Source: Pelagibacterium sp. 26DY04 (lineage in GTDB: Bacteria > Pseudomonadota > Alphaproteobacteria > Rhizobiales > Devosiaceae). Taken from it: DNA of 64,000 bases. The stretch spans positions 2,046,001 through 2,110,000 of the forward strand of contig NZ_CP101731.1 in the NCBI RefSeq assembly GCF_031202305.1, written 5' to 3'. The position numbers and the translations under genes were made by a program. Positions 52,714 through 64,000 of this stretch are shown here, piece after piece. The notes below the pieces were generated by a model. That model was not told where the DNA came from and searched no databases. It was given only the letters and a program-made list of their open reading frames with translations. How positions within the stretch are numbered: the stretch's first letter is position 1; every line of letters begins with the position of its first letter.

Positions 52714-54996
52714 TCAGCTCCTGAGAGCCAGGCTCTCGTTCGCGGTGATCGCCGTCATGTTGACGATCCCGCGGCTGGTGACCGAGGGCGCCAGGATGTG
52801 CGCCGGGCTCCGCGTACCCATGAGGATCGGCCCAACCGGAAGTGCGTTGTTCATTTCCTTGAGCAAGGTCATGGAAAGATTAGCGCTTTCCAGATTTGGG
52901 AACACCAGCAAATTGGCTTCACCCTTGAGCACCGTATCGGGAATATAGCGTTCCCGCAGCGACTGGTTGAGCGCAAGATCGCCCTGCATCTCGCCCTCGA
53001 CGATCAGGTCCGGCGCCACTTCCTTGAGCGTGCGATACGCCTGTTGCATCTTCTCGGACGTGTCCCCCTCGCGCGAACCGAAGTTCGAATAGCTCAGCAG
53101 CGCAGCACGCGCCTCGATATTGAACCGCTTGAGGTGGTCGCGCGCCTGCAATGTGATCGACACGATCTCGTCCGGCGTCGGATCGATGTTCACATAAGTG
53201 TCCGCCAGGAAGAACACGCCGCGGGGCATGATCAGCATGGAAAGCGCCGAGGCATCGGAAACGCCATCGGAAAGCCCGATCACCGATTTGATGTCGCGCA
53301 CATGCTTGATGTAGCGCCCCTGCAATCCACAGATCAGCCCATCGGCCTCCCCGCGCTTAACGGCCAGCGCGCCGATCACCGTCGTATTGGTGCGTACGAT
53401 GGTGCGCGCCGTATCCGGCGTCACCCCGCTGCGCCCCACCAGCGAGTGGAACAGCGAGACATAGTCGCGGTAACGCGGATCGTCTTCGGGGTTGATGACC
53501 TCGAAGTCCTTGCCCGGCGTCAGTGCCAGCCCGAAACGTTCGATGCGCTGCTCGATGACGAACGGGCGACCGATGAGGATCGGCTGGGCAATCCCCTCTT
53601 CCAAAACCACTTGCGTCGCCCGCAGCACCCGCTCGTCCTCGCCATCGGCGAACGCGATGCGCTGGCCCGCCCCCTTGGCGCGCTCGATCATTGGCTTCAT
53701 CACCATGCCCGAGCGGAAAACGAAGCGGTTGAGGCTGTCTTTGTAGGCGTCGAAATCGGTGATCGGCCGCCGCGCCACCCCGGAATCCATCGCCGCTTTG
53801 GCGACGGCCGGCGCAATGCGCAGGATCAGCCGCTGATCGAACGGATTGGGGATGAGATAGTCACGGCCAAAGGTCGAGGGGGCGCCAGGAACCGCTTCCA
53901 GCACCGGCTCATGGGCCAGCTTGGCGATCGCATGCGCCGCCGCCGCCTTCATCTCCTCGTTGATCGTGGTCGCCCCCACGTCGAGCGCTCCGCGGAAGAT
54001 AAAGGGGAAGCACAGGACGTTATTGACCTGGTTGGGATAGTCCGACCGCCCGGTGCAGATCATCGCGTCCGGGCGCTCTTCCTGAGCGATTTCCGGCATG
54101 ATTTCAGGCACCGGATTGGAGAGCGCCAGAATCAGCGGATTTTCCGCCATGTCCTTTAGCATCTCGCGCTTGAGCGCACCGGCCGCCGAAAGCCCGAGGA
54201 AAATGTCGGCACCCTCCATCACCTCAGCGAGCGAGGTCTTGTCGCTGTCCTGGGCAAAAGCGCCGCGCCAGCGGTCGACCGAATTGTCGCGGCGCGTGGT
54301 CACCAGTCCCTCGCGGTCCGCGACCCAGATGTTCTCGCGCTTGGCCCCGACCGCCATCAGCATGTTGAGGCAAGCGATCGCCGCCGCGCCGGCACCCGAA
54401 GTACAGATCTTGACCTTGGAGATGTCCTTGCCGGCGATCCTGAGTCCATTGAGCACAGCCGCGGCAACGATGATGGCCGTGCCGTGCTGGTCGTCATGGA
54501 ACACCGGGATCGGCATACGCTCGCGCAGCGCCTCCTCGATCTCGAAGCAATCGGGTGCCTTGATGTCCTCGAGGTTGATGCCACCGAAGCTGGGCCACAT
54601 GGGCGCGACGGTTTCGATGAACTTCTTGGGATCCTGTTCGTCGATCTCGATATCGATGGAATCGATGCCGGCGAACTTCTTGAACAGAACCGCCTTGCCT
54701 TCCATAACCGGCTTGGAGGCCAGTGCACCGATATTGCCCAGCCCCAGCACGGCGGTGCCGTTGGAGATCACCGCCACCAGGTTGCCGCGCGACGTGTAGA
54801 GTGCCGCCGCTTGGGGATCCTCTGCGATTTCCTCGCACGGAGCAGCCACGCCCGGCGAATAGGCCAGCGCGAGGTCGCGCTGGTTGGCGAGCGGCTTGGT
54901 TGCCGTGATCTCGATCTTGCCGGGCTTGGGATACTGGTGGAAATGCAGTGCGGCTTCTTTGAGCGCCTTCTGCGGATCGCGCGGTTCGTCGGTCAT
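52714..54996 (-). CDS. maeB: NADP-dependent malic enzyme (malic domain plus phosphotransacetylase-like domain)
   Basis: A 760-residue enzyme converting malate to pyruvate and CO2. Residues ~15-160 are the malic domain ([56 protein letters not shown]), ~165-400 the NAD(P) domain ([44 protein letters not shown]), and ~430-760 a phosphotransacetylase-like domain ([29 protein letters not shown]), which is regulatory in rhizobial homologues. Full length for the class. Confidence 0.96.
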   Translation of the reverse strand: MTDEPRDPQKALKEAALHFHQYPKPGKIEITATKPLANQRDLALAYSPGVAAPCEEIAEDPQAAALYTSRGNLVAVISNGTAVLGLGNIGALASKPVMEGKAVLFKKFAGIDSIDIEIDEQDPKKFIETVAPMWPSFGGINLEDIKAPDCFEIEEALRERMPIPVFHDDQHGTAIIVAAAVLNGLRIAGKDISKVKICTSGAGAAAIACLNMLMAVGAKRENIWVADREGLVTTRRDNSVDRWRGAFAQDSDKTSLAEVMEGADIFLGLSAAGALKREMLKDMAENPLILALSNPVPEIMPEIAQEERPDAMICTGRSDYPNQVNNVLCFPFIFRGALDVGATTINEEMKAAAAHAIAKLAHEPVLEAVPGAPSTFGRDYLIPNPFDQRLILRIAPAVAKAAMDSGVARRPITDFDAYKDSLNRFVFRSGMVMKPMIERAKGAGQRIAFADGEDERVLRATQVVLEEGIAQPILIGRPFVIEQRIERFGLALTPGKDFEVINPEDDPRYRDYVSLFHSLVGRSGVTPDTARTIVRTNTTVIGALAVKRGEADGLICGLQGRYIKHVRDIKSVIGLSDGVSDASALSMLIMPRGVFFLADTYVNIDPTPDEIVSITLQARDHLKRFNIEARAALLSYSNFGSREGDTSEKMQQAYRTLKEVAPDLIVEGEMQGDLALNQSLRERYIPDTVLKGEANLLVFPNLESANLSMTLLKEMNNALPVGPILMGTRSPAHILAPSVTSRGIVNMTAITANESLALRS

Positions 54997-55075
54997 GCCG
55001 TCTCCTCAGGATTAGCGGCGAGATACGTGCCACCAATCGGGCGAAAAGGAAAGGCTCACGGCCTTAATTCTTGGC

Positions 55076-56716
55076 CTAAGCGACGGCAAATCCCGGCTCG
55101 AGATTGCTTTCGTGCCCAGCCGGTTTGAGAGCATTGGCGAGAATGAGGAACGCAGAAAGTTTCATGGGCGGCGCAAACAGGTATCCTTGCGCAAAAACAA
55201 CGTTCCGGGCGCGCAGATAAAGCGCCTGTTCCTGCGTCTCGACGCCTTCGGCCACGATCTCGATATCGAGTTCGCGCGCCATGGCGATCAGTCCGTCAAT
55301 GACCGGCACGGGCGTACGCGGGTCCTTGATCATTTCGACAAAGATCTTGTCGATCTTAATGATGTCGATGCCCAATGTCTGCAGATAGGCCAGGTTGGAA
55401 TGCCCCGTTCCCGCATCGTCCATGGCAATACGTACACCAAGCTTGTGCATGGCCGTCATCACCCGGTTCGCGGCGGCCCTGTCGTCCAGGGGACGGCGCT
55501 CAGTGATCTCGAACACCAACTGGCGGTAAGATATCCCGCTCCCCTCGAACACGGACTGGATGTCATCAACGATCGAGCCATCCCGTAAATGCCCCTCGAA
55601 GAGATTGATCGAGACTTTGAATTCGGGCACCTGGCGGCAGATGTCCTCCAGGTCGTATCGAACTTGCTCCATGAGGCTCAGCGTCATGGGAATGGCCAGC
55701 CCCGACATTTCCGCATAGTCGATAAAAACTCCAGGCGGAATGACTTCGCCATTCTTCTTCACCCATCGGATGAGCACCTCGCATCCTGTCAGCTTACCAG
55801 TCTTGAGGTTGATGACAGGCTGGTAATAGGGCTTCATCTCTCCGGCGACGATGGCGCGCTCGAGATCAAAGACGGCAATATCCGCCTTGCGTGCGTACTG
55901 GATGGCGAGCACCAAGGTCAGCATGCCAAGGAAGCACGCCACGACGGTGAACCCCACATCGAGCTGCGAATAGTCGGCTCTGATCAGCGCGAAGGAAATT
56001 GCCGCTTCCGCTTTGACTGGGATTTCACCCGCAAACGACCGAGCAAAGAGGTAGTCGCCGCGTTCGGCCTCCTGCTCGACAGCCGCATCTCCCCGCAGCA
56101 GAATGGACGTGCCGCTGGTCAGCGCCACCTGCAAATAATCGATCTGGGCGGTCAGCGGCATCGCTTCCCGCAATAGCATCGGAGAAGCGATCACCAGCGC
56201 GGAAACGGTCCGGTCCCGTCCGAAAGACTGGGTAATCTTGAGAAGCGGCGTTTGACGGCCTTCAAGCGTCACCACACTCAAGGTTTCCGTGAATCCTGGA
56301 ATTGCTAGGTTTTCGGAAAGCGTGCGATAGCGCACCGTCTGGTCGAAAGCTGCGCAGTACTGCACCCCGTCGTCGTTCTCGACGATCACCTGCCGCAAAA
56401 ACGGATTTGCCCCCAGCTCCGCGCCCACATTCTGGAGAAAAGTCGTGGCGCATAGGGAAGGACTGTTCGCCAGTATGCGGCGAAGCGACTGCACGCCGTC
56501 CTGCACCGTTTCCTGCGCGTCGTGCGTAATGGCGTCGACAAGCACCTGCAAATTGCCGGTTTCGCGCGCCTTGATATAGCCGTCGAGCACGTGATCGACC
56601 GCCACCACCGGCAGAAATGCCAGCAGAGTCACGACAAGCAACACTATCTGCGAAAAACGCGACCGCAAAGATTTTGCCCGCTGTACCGAACCCTTGGGGC
56701 CGACACTAGCGGGCAA
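55076..56716 (-). CDS. Cyclic-di-GMP phosphodiesterase with CSS-motif sensor (EAL domain)
   Basis: A 546-residue inner-membrane protein. One helix (IVLLVVTLLAFLPVVAVDHVL) leads to a periplasmic CSS-type sensor with two Cys (SPSLCATTFLQ and VQYCAAFDQ), a second helix near residue 255, and an EAL domain. The catalytic set is kept: CEVLIRWV (EAL motif as EVL), SINLFEGHL, FEITERRP, AMDDAGTGHSNLAYL, KIDKIFVEMI and VAEGVETQEQ. It should hydrolyse cyclic di-GMP, with the periplasmic Cys pair sensing redox state as in related proteins. No GGDEF domain is present. Confidence 0.93.
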   Translation of the reverse strand: MPASVGPKGSVQRAKSLRSRFSQIVLLVVTLLAFLPVVAVDHVLDGYIKARETGNLQVLVDAITHDAQETVQDGVQSLRRILANSPSLCATTFLQNVGAELGANPFLRQVIVENDDGVQYCAAFDQTVRYRTLSENLAIPGFTETLSVVTLEGRQTPLLKITQSFGRDRTVSALVIASPMLLREAMPLTAQIDYLQVALTSGTSILLRGDAAVEQEAERGDYLFARSFAGEIPVKAEAAISFALIRADYSQLDVGFTVVACFLGMLTLVLAIQYARKADIAVFDLERAIVAGEMKPYYQPVINLKTGKLTGCEVLIRWVKKNGEVIPPGVFIDYAEMSGLAIPMTLSLMEQVRYDLEDICRQVPEFKVSINLFEGHLRDGSIVDDIQSVFEGSGISYRQLVFEITERRPLDDRAAANRVMTAMHKLGVRIAMDDAGTGHSNLAYLQTLGIDIIKIDKIFVEMIKDPRTPVPVIDGLIAMARELDIEIVAEGVETQEQALYLRARNVVFAQGYLFAPPMKLSAFLILANALKPAGHESNLEPGFAVA

Positions 56717-56763
56717 GCGTTTAATCGCGGATTAAGCCGCAGCTCTTTCCGGCAAGGGCTTGT

Positions 56764-58548
56764 TTAGCCGCCCTTTTTTTCTGCCGGCAGGTTGAGCCGC
56801 AGATGCAGCTCGCGCAACTGGCGAGCCGAGGCTTCGCTGGGCGCACCCATCAGCAGGTCTTCGGCCTGCTGGTTCATCGGGAACAGCGTGATCTCGCGCA
56901 GATTCTGCACCCCGCACAGCAGCATCACGATGCGGTCGATGCCGGCCGCCATGCCACCATGCGGCGGGGCTCCGTACTGAAAGGCACGGTAGAGGCCGCC
57001 GAAGCGTTCCTCGACGTCCTGACGCGACAGCCCAACCTTCTCGAACGCGGCAATCATCGTCTCGGGTTCCTGATTACGAATGGAGCCGGAGGCGATCTCA
57101 TACCCGTTGCAAACTGCGTCATACTGGTATGCCTTGATGGAAAGAGGATCCTCTCCATCCAGCGCCTCGCGGCCGCCCTGTGGCATAGAGAACGGGTTGT
57201 GCGCGAATTCGAGCTTCTTCTCGTCCTCATCCCATTCGTAGAACGGAAAATCGACGATCCAGCACAGTGCGAAGGCGTTGAGGTCGACCAGTTCGAGATC
57301 GGTGCCCACTTTGGTGCGCGCGGCGCCAGCGAAATTGTAGAACTTTGACGGCACACCGCAGACAAAGAACACGGCATCGCCGTCATTGAGCCCGAGCTGG
57401 GCGCGGATGGCTTGCGTGCGCTCCTCGCCGATATTCTTGGCGATCGGACCGGACCCCGCTCCGTCCTTGAAGAAAATATAGCCCAGCCCCGGCTGCCCCT
57501 CGCCCTGCGCCCAGGCATTCATGCGGTCGCAGAATGCGCGGCTGCCGCCCGTAGGCGCAGGAATGGCCCAGACCTCGACCTTGGGATCGCCGGCGATCTG
57601 GTTGGCGAACACCTTGAACCCGGAATCACGGAAATGCTCGGTGACGTCCTGCATTTCGATAGGATTGCGCAGGTCCGGCTTGTCCGAACCGTATTTGCGG
57701 ATTGCCACATCATAGGGAATGCGCGGGAATTCCTGAGTGACGACCTTGCCGTCGGCGAATTCCTCGAACACGCCACGGATGACCGGCTCCATCGTCGCCC
57801 AGACTTCTTCCTGGGTGACGAAGCTCATCTCGACGTCGAGCTGGTAGAATTCGCCCGGCAGGCGGTCGGCGCGCGGATCTTCATCGCGGAAGCACGGCGC
57901 GATCTGGAAATAGCGGTCGAAGCCCGCCACCATCAGCAATTGCTTATATTGCTGCGGCGCCTGCGGCAGCGCGAAGAACTTGCCCGGATGGATGCGGCTG
58001 GGCACCAGGAAATCGCGCGCGCCCTCGGGTGAAGACGCCGTCAGGATGGGGGTCGAATATTCCCCGAACCCGATCTCGTCCATGCGCCTGCGCATGGACG
58101 AAATGATCTTGGTACGCTTGACGATGTTGGCGTGCAACGTTTCGCGTCGCAGGTCGAGGAAGCGGTAACGCAGACGCGTGTCTTCGGGATAGTCGGGTTC
58201 CCCGAATACCGGAAGCGGCAGCTCAGCCGACTTGCCCAGCACTTCGATCTCGCGGATGAACACTTCGACTTCGCCCGTCGGCAGGTTCTTGTTGACCGTC
58301 TCGGGCGTACGGGCCTTCACCTCGCCATCGACGCGGATCACCCATTCGGCGCGCACGGCCTCGGCATCCTTGAACGCGGGCGAATCCGGATCGATCACGC
58401 ATTGGGTAAGGCCATAGTGATCGCGCAGGTCGATGAACAGCAGCCCCCCGTGATCGCGGATACGGTGCACCCATCCAGACAGGCGTGCTGTCGAGCCGAC
58501 GTCGGCCTTTGTAAGCTGAGCGCAGGTGTGCGAACGATAGCGATGCAT
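56764..58548 (-). CDS. aspS: Aspartyl-tRNA synthetase
   Basis: A 594-residue class II synthetase. N-terminal OB fold ([35 protein letters not shown]), motif 2 region [24 protein letters not shown], a GAD insert, and motif 3 [19 protein letters not shown]. The bacterial insert marks the AspRS likely to charge both tRNA-Asp and tRNA-Asn in species lacking AsnRS. ATG 58548 (MHRYRSHTC) is the family's usual start; an in-frame codon 54 bases upstream is not needed. Confidence 0.97.
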   Translation of the reverse strand: MHRYRSHTCAQLTKADVGSTARLSGWVHRIRDHGGLLFIDLRDHYGLTQCVIDPDSPAFKDAEAVRAEWVIRVDGEVKARTPETVNKNLPTGEVEVFIREIEVLGKSAELPLPVFGEPDYPEDTRLRYRFLDLRRETLHANIVKRTKIISSMRRRMDEIGFGEYSTPILTASSPEGARDFLVPSRIHPGKFFALPQAPQQYKQLLMVAGFDRYFQIAPCFRDEDPRADRLPGEFYQLDVEMSFVTQEEVWATMEPVIRGVFEEFADGKVVTQEFPRIPYDVAIRKYGSDKPDLRNPIEMQDVTEHFRDSGFKVFANQIAGDPKVEVWAIPAPTGGSRAFCDRMNAWAQGEGQPGLGYIFFKDGAGSGPIAKNIGEERTQAIRAQLGLNDGDAVFFVCGVPSKFYNFAGAARTKVGTDLELVDLNAFALCWIVDFPFYEWDEDEKKLEFAHNPFSMPQGGREALDGEDPLSIKAYQYDAVCNGYEIASGSIRNQEPETMIAAFEKVGLSRQDVEERFGGLYRAFQYGAPPHGGMAAGIDRIVMLLCGVQNLREITLFPMNQQAEDLLMGAPSEASARQLRELHLRLNLPAEKKGG

Positions 58549-58711
58549 CACGAAAAGTCTTTCCGGAAAACGGAGTGGGAATTTAGTGCCGGAAAAGCGC
58601 ATGCGAGGGCCCTGTTGTCAAGCGTGACAACAAATGAACGCGCCGCCTTTGCGGCTGGCGAGCATTGCTGATAGGAAAACATCCAATTTCTTTGAACTGG
58701 ATACCGACTCA

Positions 58712-59869
58712 ATGCAGGTCATCACATCGACCGGGGCGCTCGAGGCTTTTTGCAAGGACGCTGCGACCTACGATTTCGTCACCGTCGATACCGAATTCTT
58801 GCGCGAAACCACCTATTGGCCGAAACTCTGCCTCATCCAGGCCGCAACGCCCGACCGTGCCGTAATCATCGATCCGTTGGCCGATGGCATCGATCTTGCG
58901 CCCTTCGCCGCGCTGCTTGCCAGCGAGCATGTCACCAAGGTGTTTCACGCCGCGCGGCAGGATATCGAGATTTTCGTCAAGCTGTTCGGCAGTGTACCGC
59001 ATCCGCTGTTTGACACCCAGGTCGCAGCCAGCGTCTGCGGCCACGGCGATTCGGTATCCTATGACAACCTCGTGCGCGCGGTCGTCGGCGAACAGATCGA
59101 CAAGAGCTCGCGCTTCACCGATTGGTCGCACCGCCCGCTCACCGAAAAGCAACTTGACTACGCGTTGGCCGACGTTACCCATCTGCGCAACATCTACGTC
59201 CAACTCCGCACCGAGATAGAAAAGGCCCGCCGCGGCGCTTGGGTTGCCGACGAGATGGCTGTGCTCGAAAGCATGGAGACCTATATCGTCCAGCCCGAGG
59301 ACGCCTGGAAGCGCGTCAAGGCACGTGTCAACAAGCCCCGCGATCTTGCGGCCCTTCAAGCTATCGCCGCCTGGCGCGAGCGCCGTGCGCAAGAAAACGA
59401 CCAACCGCGTGGCCGTATCCTCAAGGACGATGCGGTCGCCGAACTCGCCGTTCAGCGCCCGACCACGCCGGATGCATTCGAAAAACTGCGCGTCGTGCCG
59501 CGCGGCTATGGCCGCTCCTCGGCTGCCGCCGAGCTGATCGCCATCATCAAGTCCGTGGAAGCCGCCGATAAGGCCAGCCTTCCTAAAATTCCCGAACGTC
59601 CTCGCGGCCCTTCGCCCAAGGGCGCCGTCGGCGACCTGCTGCGCGTCTGGCTCAAGGCTGTCGCCGACACCAATGGCGTCGCCACCCGCATCATCGCCAG
59701 TTCCGACGACATTGATGCCATCGTTCTCGACGACAATGCCGACGTTCCTGCCCTCAAGGGTTGGCGCCGCAAGCTGTTTGGCGAAAAAGCCCTGGCGATC
59801 AAACACGGCCGCATGGCCCTCGCCGCCACCCGCAAGGGCGTGGTGGAAGTGCCGATCGATCCTCTCTGA
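58712..59869 (+). CDS. rnd: Ribonuclease D
   Basis: A 385-residue 3'-5' exonuclease that trims tRNA precursors. DEDDy motifs are complete: FVTVDTEFLRETTYWP, FHAARQDIEIFVKLFG and KQLDYALADVTHLRNIY; an HRDC domain follows (KPRDLAALQAIAAWRERRAQE). ATG 58712 (MQVITSTGALEAF) matches the usual start of the family; ATG 58634 would add 26 residues. The gene is divergent from aspS and converges on ppx. Confidence 0.93.
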   Translation: MQVITSTGALEAFCKDAATYDFVTVDTEFLRETTYWPKLCLIQAATPDRAVIIDPLADGIDLAPFAALLASEHVTKVFHAARQDIEIFVKLFGSVPHPLFDTQVAASVCGHGDSVSYDNLVRAVVGEQIDKSSRFTDWSHRPLTEKQLDYALADVTHLRNIYVQLRTEIEKARRGAWVADEMAVLESMETYIVQPEDAWKRVKARVNKPRDLAALQAIAAWRERRAQENDQPRGRILKDDAVAELAVQRPTTPDAFEKLRVVPRGYGRSSAAAELIAIIKSVEAADKASLPKIPERPRGPSPKGAVGDLLRVWLKAVADTNGVATRIIASSDDIDAIVLDDNADVPALKGWRRKLFGEKALAIKHGRMALAATRKGVVEVPIDPL

Positions 59870-59909
59870 TACCGGTGAACCGCCTGCCCGGCGACTCGTA
59901 CCGCAGCCT

Positions 59910-61451
59910 CTAGTCGACCTGAATCGTACCTTCCTTGAGCCCCGACTCAATGGCAAGCTGCCGCTGGCGGCCCCGCATTCTGTCGCCGTCGAGAAACGCA
60001 AGATCGGCCGGCAGGTGCAGAACCAGCGTCTTTCCATCCACTGAAAAACGCGTACGTGGTAGAATTCCCGGCATGGCGGCCGTTAGGGGATAAGCCACGC
60101 GGAAATAGGCGGCGATCAGTCGCGCCCGCTGTCCAAGATCCGGCCCGGCCAGATCCAGCAGCTTGGCGCTGGCGCTTTTTTGCTTGAATCCCATGTAGCG
60201 GAAGGCAAGCGTCTGGGCGAGAAAGGCCCGTCCGCCGTGGTCGATGCCCACGATATCGGAAAACGCCACCATCTGGATGCTCTGCTCGCCGCGATAATCG
60301 GGATGCGCGCGCCAACCGATATCGGACATATAGCATGCAGCCTCGCGCAGCCGCTTCTGATCTGGCGTTTCCTGCACGTCGATCAGCTCGAACAATGCCG
60401 CGCTCCCCCCGATCAGATCGCCGGCGAATTCCGGAGCCCGAGACCGCAGCGTCGAGATTTCCTCGGCCGCCTGCAGCAGCGGATCGATCGCTTTGTCCTC
60501 CTCGCTCAGCCGGTCATAGAGGTAGCCCTCGCGAACCCCGAGCGCGGAGAAAACCACTTCCTCGAACTTGCCGGTCCGCAGCACCTCGGCGAGCACCGCC
60601 GCTCCGTAAGGCAGCAAATCCTTGCGCGAACCCGAAACGGTCTCGATCCCCTTGACCAGCTTCTTGTCGCCACTGCTCTCGATCAGCGCATCGCACAGGG
60701 GCAGTATATCTTCAGTGCGAACCGTATAATCCTGCACCATATGCAGCGGGTAGTTGCACCGCACCTGATGGAGCTTTGCCAGCGCACGCCAGGTGCCCCC
60801 GATCGCCGCGAAAGACTTGTATTTGCCAGGTGTCAGCAAGTTGGACTGCTTGAGCCGCTCCCTGGCTATCCCGCCAGCCTTTCCCGGTGTCATCTGCGTA
60901 TCGTCCTGCAAGCGGATGACTCCGAGCTGGTGCGTCTCTCCACCGGTGTCATGCCCGTGGTCGACCATGGCGAGTTCGAGACTGCCGCCACCCAGGTCGC
61001 CGACGATCCCCTGAAACCCGGGCATGCCCGAAACGAGGCCATAGGCTGCAAAGTGAGCTTCTTCCGCCCCACTGAGCACCCGCACCGGCACGCCGATGAT
61101 GTCCTCGACCGCCCGCGCGAACTCCGGGCCGTTCTCCGCTTCGCGGGTAGCCGAGGTCGCGATGGGGTAGATCTCGCCCACCTCGGTCAGCCGGCACACC
61201 ATGGCGAACCGCCTGATGGCCTTGAGCGCGTTTGCCATCGAGGTATCGGCAAGCCGTCCGGTTGCGGCAACACCGCGCCCGAGCGTACTTGCGGATTTTT
61301 CATTGTAGAGGACCGTCAGGGCCCTGGCCAGCCGTTCATAAACGACAAGGCGTACCGAGTTCGAACCGATGTCGAGCACCGCAACGGGCTTTGCCCCCGC
61401 GATGCGCCCCTGGCCTGCAGGATCGGATTCGAGGCTCCAGAATCGTATCAA
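59910..61451 (-). CDS. ppx: Exopolyphosphatase / guanosine pentaphosphatase family (Ppx/GppA)
   Basis: A 513-residue actin-like ATPase-fold phosphatase. The phosphate-1 loop [17 protein letters not shown], catalytic region [26 protein letters not shown], and a C-terminal HD-like region ([16 protein letters not shown]) are present. It removes terminal phosphates from polyphosphate and possibly pppGpp. Start overlaps the ppk stop by four bases, so synthesis and breakdown enzymes are coupled. Confidence 0.94.
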   Translation of the reverse strand: MIRFWSLESDPAGQGRIAGAKPVAVLDIGSNSVRLVVYERLARALTVLYNEKSASTLGRGVAATGRLADTSMANALKAIRRFAMVCRLTEVGEIYPIATSATREAENGPEFARAVEDIIGVPVRVLSGAEEAHFAAYGLVSGMPGFQGIVGDLGGGSLELAMVDHGHDTGGETHQLGVIRLQDDTQMTPGKAGGIARERLKQSNLLTPGKYKSFAAIGGTWRALAKLHQVRCNYPLHMVQDYTVRTEDILPLCDALIESSGDKKLVKGIETVSGSRKDLLPYGAAVLAEVLRTGKFEEVVFSALGVREGYLYDRLSEEDKAIDPLLQAAEEISTLRSRAPEFAGDLIGGSAALFELIDVQETPDQKRLREAACYMSDIGWRAHPDYRGEQSIQMVAFSDIVGIDHGGRAFLAQTLAFRYMGFKQKSASAKLLDLAGPDLGQRARLIAAYFRVAYPLTAAMPGILPRTRFSVDGKTLVLHLPADLAFLDGDRMRGRQRQLAIESGLKEGTIQVD

Positions 61452-63628
61452 AGGTCGCTGTCCTCATCCTCGCCATCCCCGTGCAATGCGCTGCCGCGCC
61501 CGGACAGGGACGGATTGGTCATGAAGTAGTCATGGGCGTTGAAAGGCTCCTCGCCTTCCCCCGGCGCGACACGCTGGGCCGTCCCGTCGGGCAGCACCTC
61601 CCAGCTCTGCTGGTTGTCGCGCAGGTTCGCTACCATGATTCTGTCGAGAATCTGCCGATGCACCGTGCGGTTTTTGATCGGCACCAGCGTTTCCACCCGC
61701 CAGTCGAGATTGCGCGGCATGAGATCGGCCGACGAGATATACACCGCAGCCTCGCGCGAAGGCATCTCGCCGCCATTGCCAAAACAATAGATACGCGAGT
61801 GCTCGAGGAAACGCCCGACGATCGACTTGACGCGGATATTGTCCGAAAAGCCCGGTATCCCCGGCCGCAGGCAGCAGATGCCGCGAACCACGAGCTCCAC
61901 CTTCACCCCCGCCTGGCTCGCATTGTAGAGCGCATCGATAAGCTCGGGATCGACAAGCGCATTGCACTTGAACCAGATCGCTGCCGGCTCACCCCGTCGT
62001 GCCAGTTCGATCTCGGCCGCAATGTGATCCATCAACGTCTGGCGCAGCGAGAATGGCGAGATCGAAATGGCTTCCAACTCGCTCGGCCGCGCATAGCCGG
62101 TGATGAAGTTGAAGACGCGCGCCACATCGCGCGTGATCACCGGATCGGCGGTAAAATAAGAAAGATCGGTATAAATCTTGGCGGTGACCGGGTGATAGTT
62201 GCCGGTTCCCACATGGCAATAGGAAACGAGCTTGCCCTTTTCGCGCCGCACCACCTGGCTCAGCTTGGCGTGGGTCTTGAGCTCGATAAAGCCGAACACC
62301 ACCTGCACGCCCGCCCGTTCGAGATCGCGCGCCCAGCGGATATTGGCTTCTTCATCGAACCGCGCCTTGAGTTCGACCAGCGCCGTCACCGATTTGCCCA
62401 TCTCCGCCGCAGCGATCAGCGCCTTGACGATGGGGGAATCCTTGGATGTGCGGTAAAGCGTCTGCTTGATCGCCACCACATCGGGGTCGCGAGCCGCCTG
62501 CGCCACGAACTGGGCCACCACGTCGAAGCTTTCATACGGATGGTGGACGACGATGTCCTTTTCCCGGATCGCGGCGAAGCAATCGCCATGATGGTCTCGG
62601 ATGCGCTCAGGGAAGCGCGCGTGATAGCGCGGGAATTTCAGCTCCGGCCGGTCAAGATCGTAGATCTTGCCCGCATCGGCGAGACCCATGAACCCATCGA
62701 CCTCGAAGGTATCCTCCTGGGAAATTCCCAGTTCCTCCGCAATAAGGCGCTTGAGCGATCGCGGCATGGAGCGCTCGATCTCGAGGCGGATGACCTGCCC
62801 GCGCCGACGCTGACGCAAGGCGGATTCGAATTCGACCACGAGATCGGCCGCCTCGTCGTCGATTTCGATTTCGCTGTCGCGCACGATCCGGAAAGCGCCG
62901 AACCCGACGACATTGTAACCGGGAAAAATCTTGTGGAAGAACAGTTTGACCATCGTTTCGACGGTCACCATCTCCACCTGCCGGTCCGAGATCGCCTTGG
63001 TCGGCAGCTTGATGAAGCGGTCGAGATTGGAAGGAATGCGCACCAGCGCCGTCAGGCGCGAATTGTCCGTCGCCCGGTCCAACTGGAAGGCTAGCGAGAA
63101 GCCCAGGTTCGGAATGAACGGGAACGGGTGCGCCGGATCCACGGCGATCGGGGTCAGAACGGGGAAAATCTCTTCCCGGAAGATTTTCTGCAGGAAATCC
63201 ACCTGCTCGGGCGACAGATCGTCGGCTTCGTGGATGACGATGTTCTGCTCAAGAAGCTCTTCACGGATCGACTGCCACTGGTCCTGCTGCTCGATATGCA
63301 GGTGCTGGGCCAGCGTGGTGATTTCCTCGATCTGCTCGGAGGGGGTCATCCCGTCGGCGCTCTGGCGCGGCAGGCCGACGCGCAATTGCCCCTTGAGGCC
63401 CGCGACGCGCACCATGAAGAATTCGTCGAGATTGTTCGCCGAGATCGATACGAACCGCAGCCGCTCGAGCAGCGGATGGTTCGGATTGGCCGCCTCTTCG
63501 AGCACGCGCATGTTGAACTGCAGCCAGCTCACTTCGCGATTGACGAACCGTGCCGGGCTTGTCCGCAGCGCCTCGATATCGGGCGTTACGTCCTCGCTCG
63601 CGTGCTGCTCATATGCCATATCGTCCAT
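61448..63628 (-). CDS. ppk1: Polyphosphate kinase 1
   Basis: A 726-residue enzyme making polyphosphate from ATP. Domains in order: N domain ([49 protein letters not shown]), head, and two catalytic phospholipase-D-like domains with [29 protein letters not shown] and [22 protein letters not shown], holding the phospho-His. ATG 63628 or ATG 63619 may start it. It lies between hdaA and ppx in the usual alphaproteobacterial order. Confidence 0.96.
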   Translation of the reverse strand: MDDMAYEQHASEDVTPDIEALRTSPARFVNREVSWLQFNMRVLEEAANPNHPLLERLRFVSISANNLDEFFMVRVAGLKGQLRVGLPRQSADGMTPSEQIEEITTLAQHLHIEQQDQWQSIREELLEQNIVIHEADDLSPEQVDFLQKIFREEIFPVLTPIAVDPAHPFPFIPNLGFSLAFQLDRATDNSRLTALVRIPSNLDRFIKLPTKAISDRQVEMVTVETMVKLFFHKIFPGYNVVGFGAFRIVRDSEIEIDDEAADLVVEFESALRQRRRGQVIRLEIERSMPRSLKRLIAEELGISQEDTFEVDGFMGLADAGKIYDLDRPELKFPRYHARFPERIRDHHGDCFAAIREKDIVVHHPYESFDVVAQFVAQAARDPDVVAIKQTLYRTSKDSPIVKALIAAAEMGKSVTALVELKARFDEEANIRWARDLERAGVQVVFGFIELKTHAKLSQVVRREKGKLVSYCHVGTGNYHPVTAKIYTDLSYFTADPVITRDVARVFNFITGYARPSELEAISISPFSLRQTLMDHIAAEIELARRGEPAAIWFKCNALVDPELIDALYNASQAGVKVELVVRGICCLRPGIPGFSDNIRVKSIVGRFLEHSRIYCFGNGGEMPSREAAVYISSADLMPRNLDWRVETLVPIKNRTVHRQILDRIMVANLRDNQQSWEVLPDGTAQRVAPGEGEEPFNAHDYFMTNPSLSGRGSALHGDGEDEDSDL

Positions 63629-63657
63629 AATCTGAGCCCTTCCGGTCGCCTTGCGAC

Positions 63658-64000
63658 TTATCTAACGTTGGAGCGGATGTTGAGCGCTTCGGCGGCAATG
63701 GTGCGCGTGATCGCCCGTCCTCGCGACAGTGACAGCCGGTCGAGCAGTTCCACCAGCGCAACGACCTCCTCGGAAGAGCGTTCCATACGCCCCACCAGAT
63801 AGGAGATCACTTTCGGATCGACCGACAATTGCCTGTCGGCGAACAACTTCACGAACATCTGCGACAACAAGATGTCATCAGGCGCCGTGAGCGAAAAGTG
63901 CGCCGCCAGCCGCGCCCGGGATTTGACGTCGTTGGTGCGGTACGGCCATTCGGCCACCGGTGTCTGCGCAGTCAGCATCAACGGGCGGTCGTCACGCATG
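63658..64000 (-). CDS. hdaA: HdaA-type regulatory inactivator of DnaA, C-terminal part only
   Basis: Only the last 113 or so residues lie inside the window; the frame continues beyond 64000. [102 protein letters not shown], seen in pieces, is the lid subdomain of a DnaA-like AAA+ protein, with the sensor-2 Arg in GRMERS. HdaA with the sliding clamp inactivates DnaA-ATP after initiation. The ATG at 63999 is internal, not the true start. Confidence 0.88.
   Translation of the reverse strand, partial: MRDDRPLMLTAQTPVAEWPYRTNDVKSRARLAAHFSLTAPDDILLSQMFVKLFADRQLSVDPKVISYLVGRMERSSEEVVALVELLDRLSLSRGRAITRTIAAEALNIRSNVR

Overview
The window is GC-rich, densely coded DNA of an alphaproteobacterium, most likely a Hyphomicrobiales member of the Devosia/Pelagibacterium kind. 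Grounds: the block hdaA-ppk-ppx, convergent rnd and aspS at the right end (a typical alphaproteobacterial order), a class-A style malate enzyme with a phosphotransacetylase-like tail, and a very large share of solute importers of the ABC and TRAP types. No rRNA, tRNA, CRISPR array or replication origin was seen. The genus is inference from gene content, not from a marker gene.

Layout. 1-5.4 kb: a truncated M20-type amidohydrolase and a RidA protein on the minus strand, divergent from a polar amino-acid ABC importer with a ureohydrolase. 5.4-17.1 kb: two divergent operons that look like one catabolic unit. The minus operon has a ROK regulator, an M81 metallopeptidase-like protein, an orphan UgpC-type ATPase, a GMC flavoenzyme and an M24-fold protein; the plus operon has a sugar-type binding protein, two permeases and a Gfo/Idh oxidoreductase. 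The plus operon lacks an ATPase and the minus one supplies it. 17.1-19.1 kb: a graveyard of mobile DNA (a probable phage-protein remnant, an IS3 remnant, and an internally deleted IS21-type element with intact inverted ends). 19.1-23 kb: a glycogen-debranching-type glucosidase and a GT4 glycosyltransferase, then a decayed groEL 3' end. 23-26.8 kb: a GntR regulator divergent from a complete TRAP transporter. 26.8-38.1 kb: a second sugar-acid type cluster (FadR regulator, DUF1537 kinase, dipeptide-type ABC importer; divergent sialidase-like protein, PdxA-like dehydrogenase, DapA-family aldolase, iron-type alcohol dehydrogenase). 38.1-45.7 kb: a 60-residue membrane protein with a possible ATT start, an M50-like protein without its catalytic motif, a PQQ quinohemoprotein dehydrogenase with a periplasmic partner, a flavoprotein and an M29 aminopeptidase. 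45.8-50.2 kb: a Spy/CpxP-like protein and a TPP-riboswitch-controlled ykoFEDC thiamine ECF importer. 50.3-64 kb: mainly housekeeping genes (DUF1176, amn, maeB, CSS-EAL phosphodiesterase, aspS, rnd, ppx, ppk, partial hdaA).

Recurring themes: five importers each have a stem-loop directly after the binding-protein gene, a layout that usually raises binding protein above membrane subunits; several catalytic folds (M24, M50) have lost catalytic residues; and three genes appear to start at TTG, GTG or ATT. The best candidates for an undescribed system are the DUF1537/PdxA/DapA/Fe-ADH/sialidase cluster and the M81/GMC/M24 plus sugar-importer unit.
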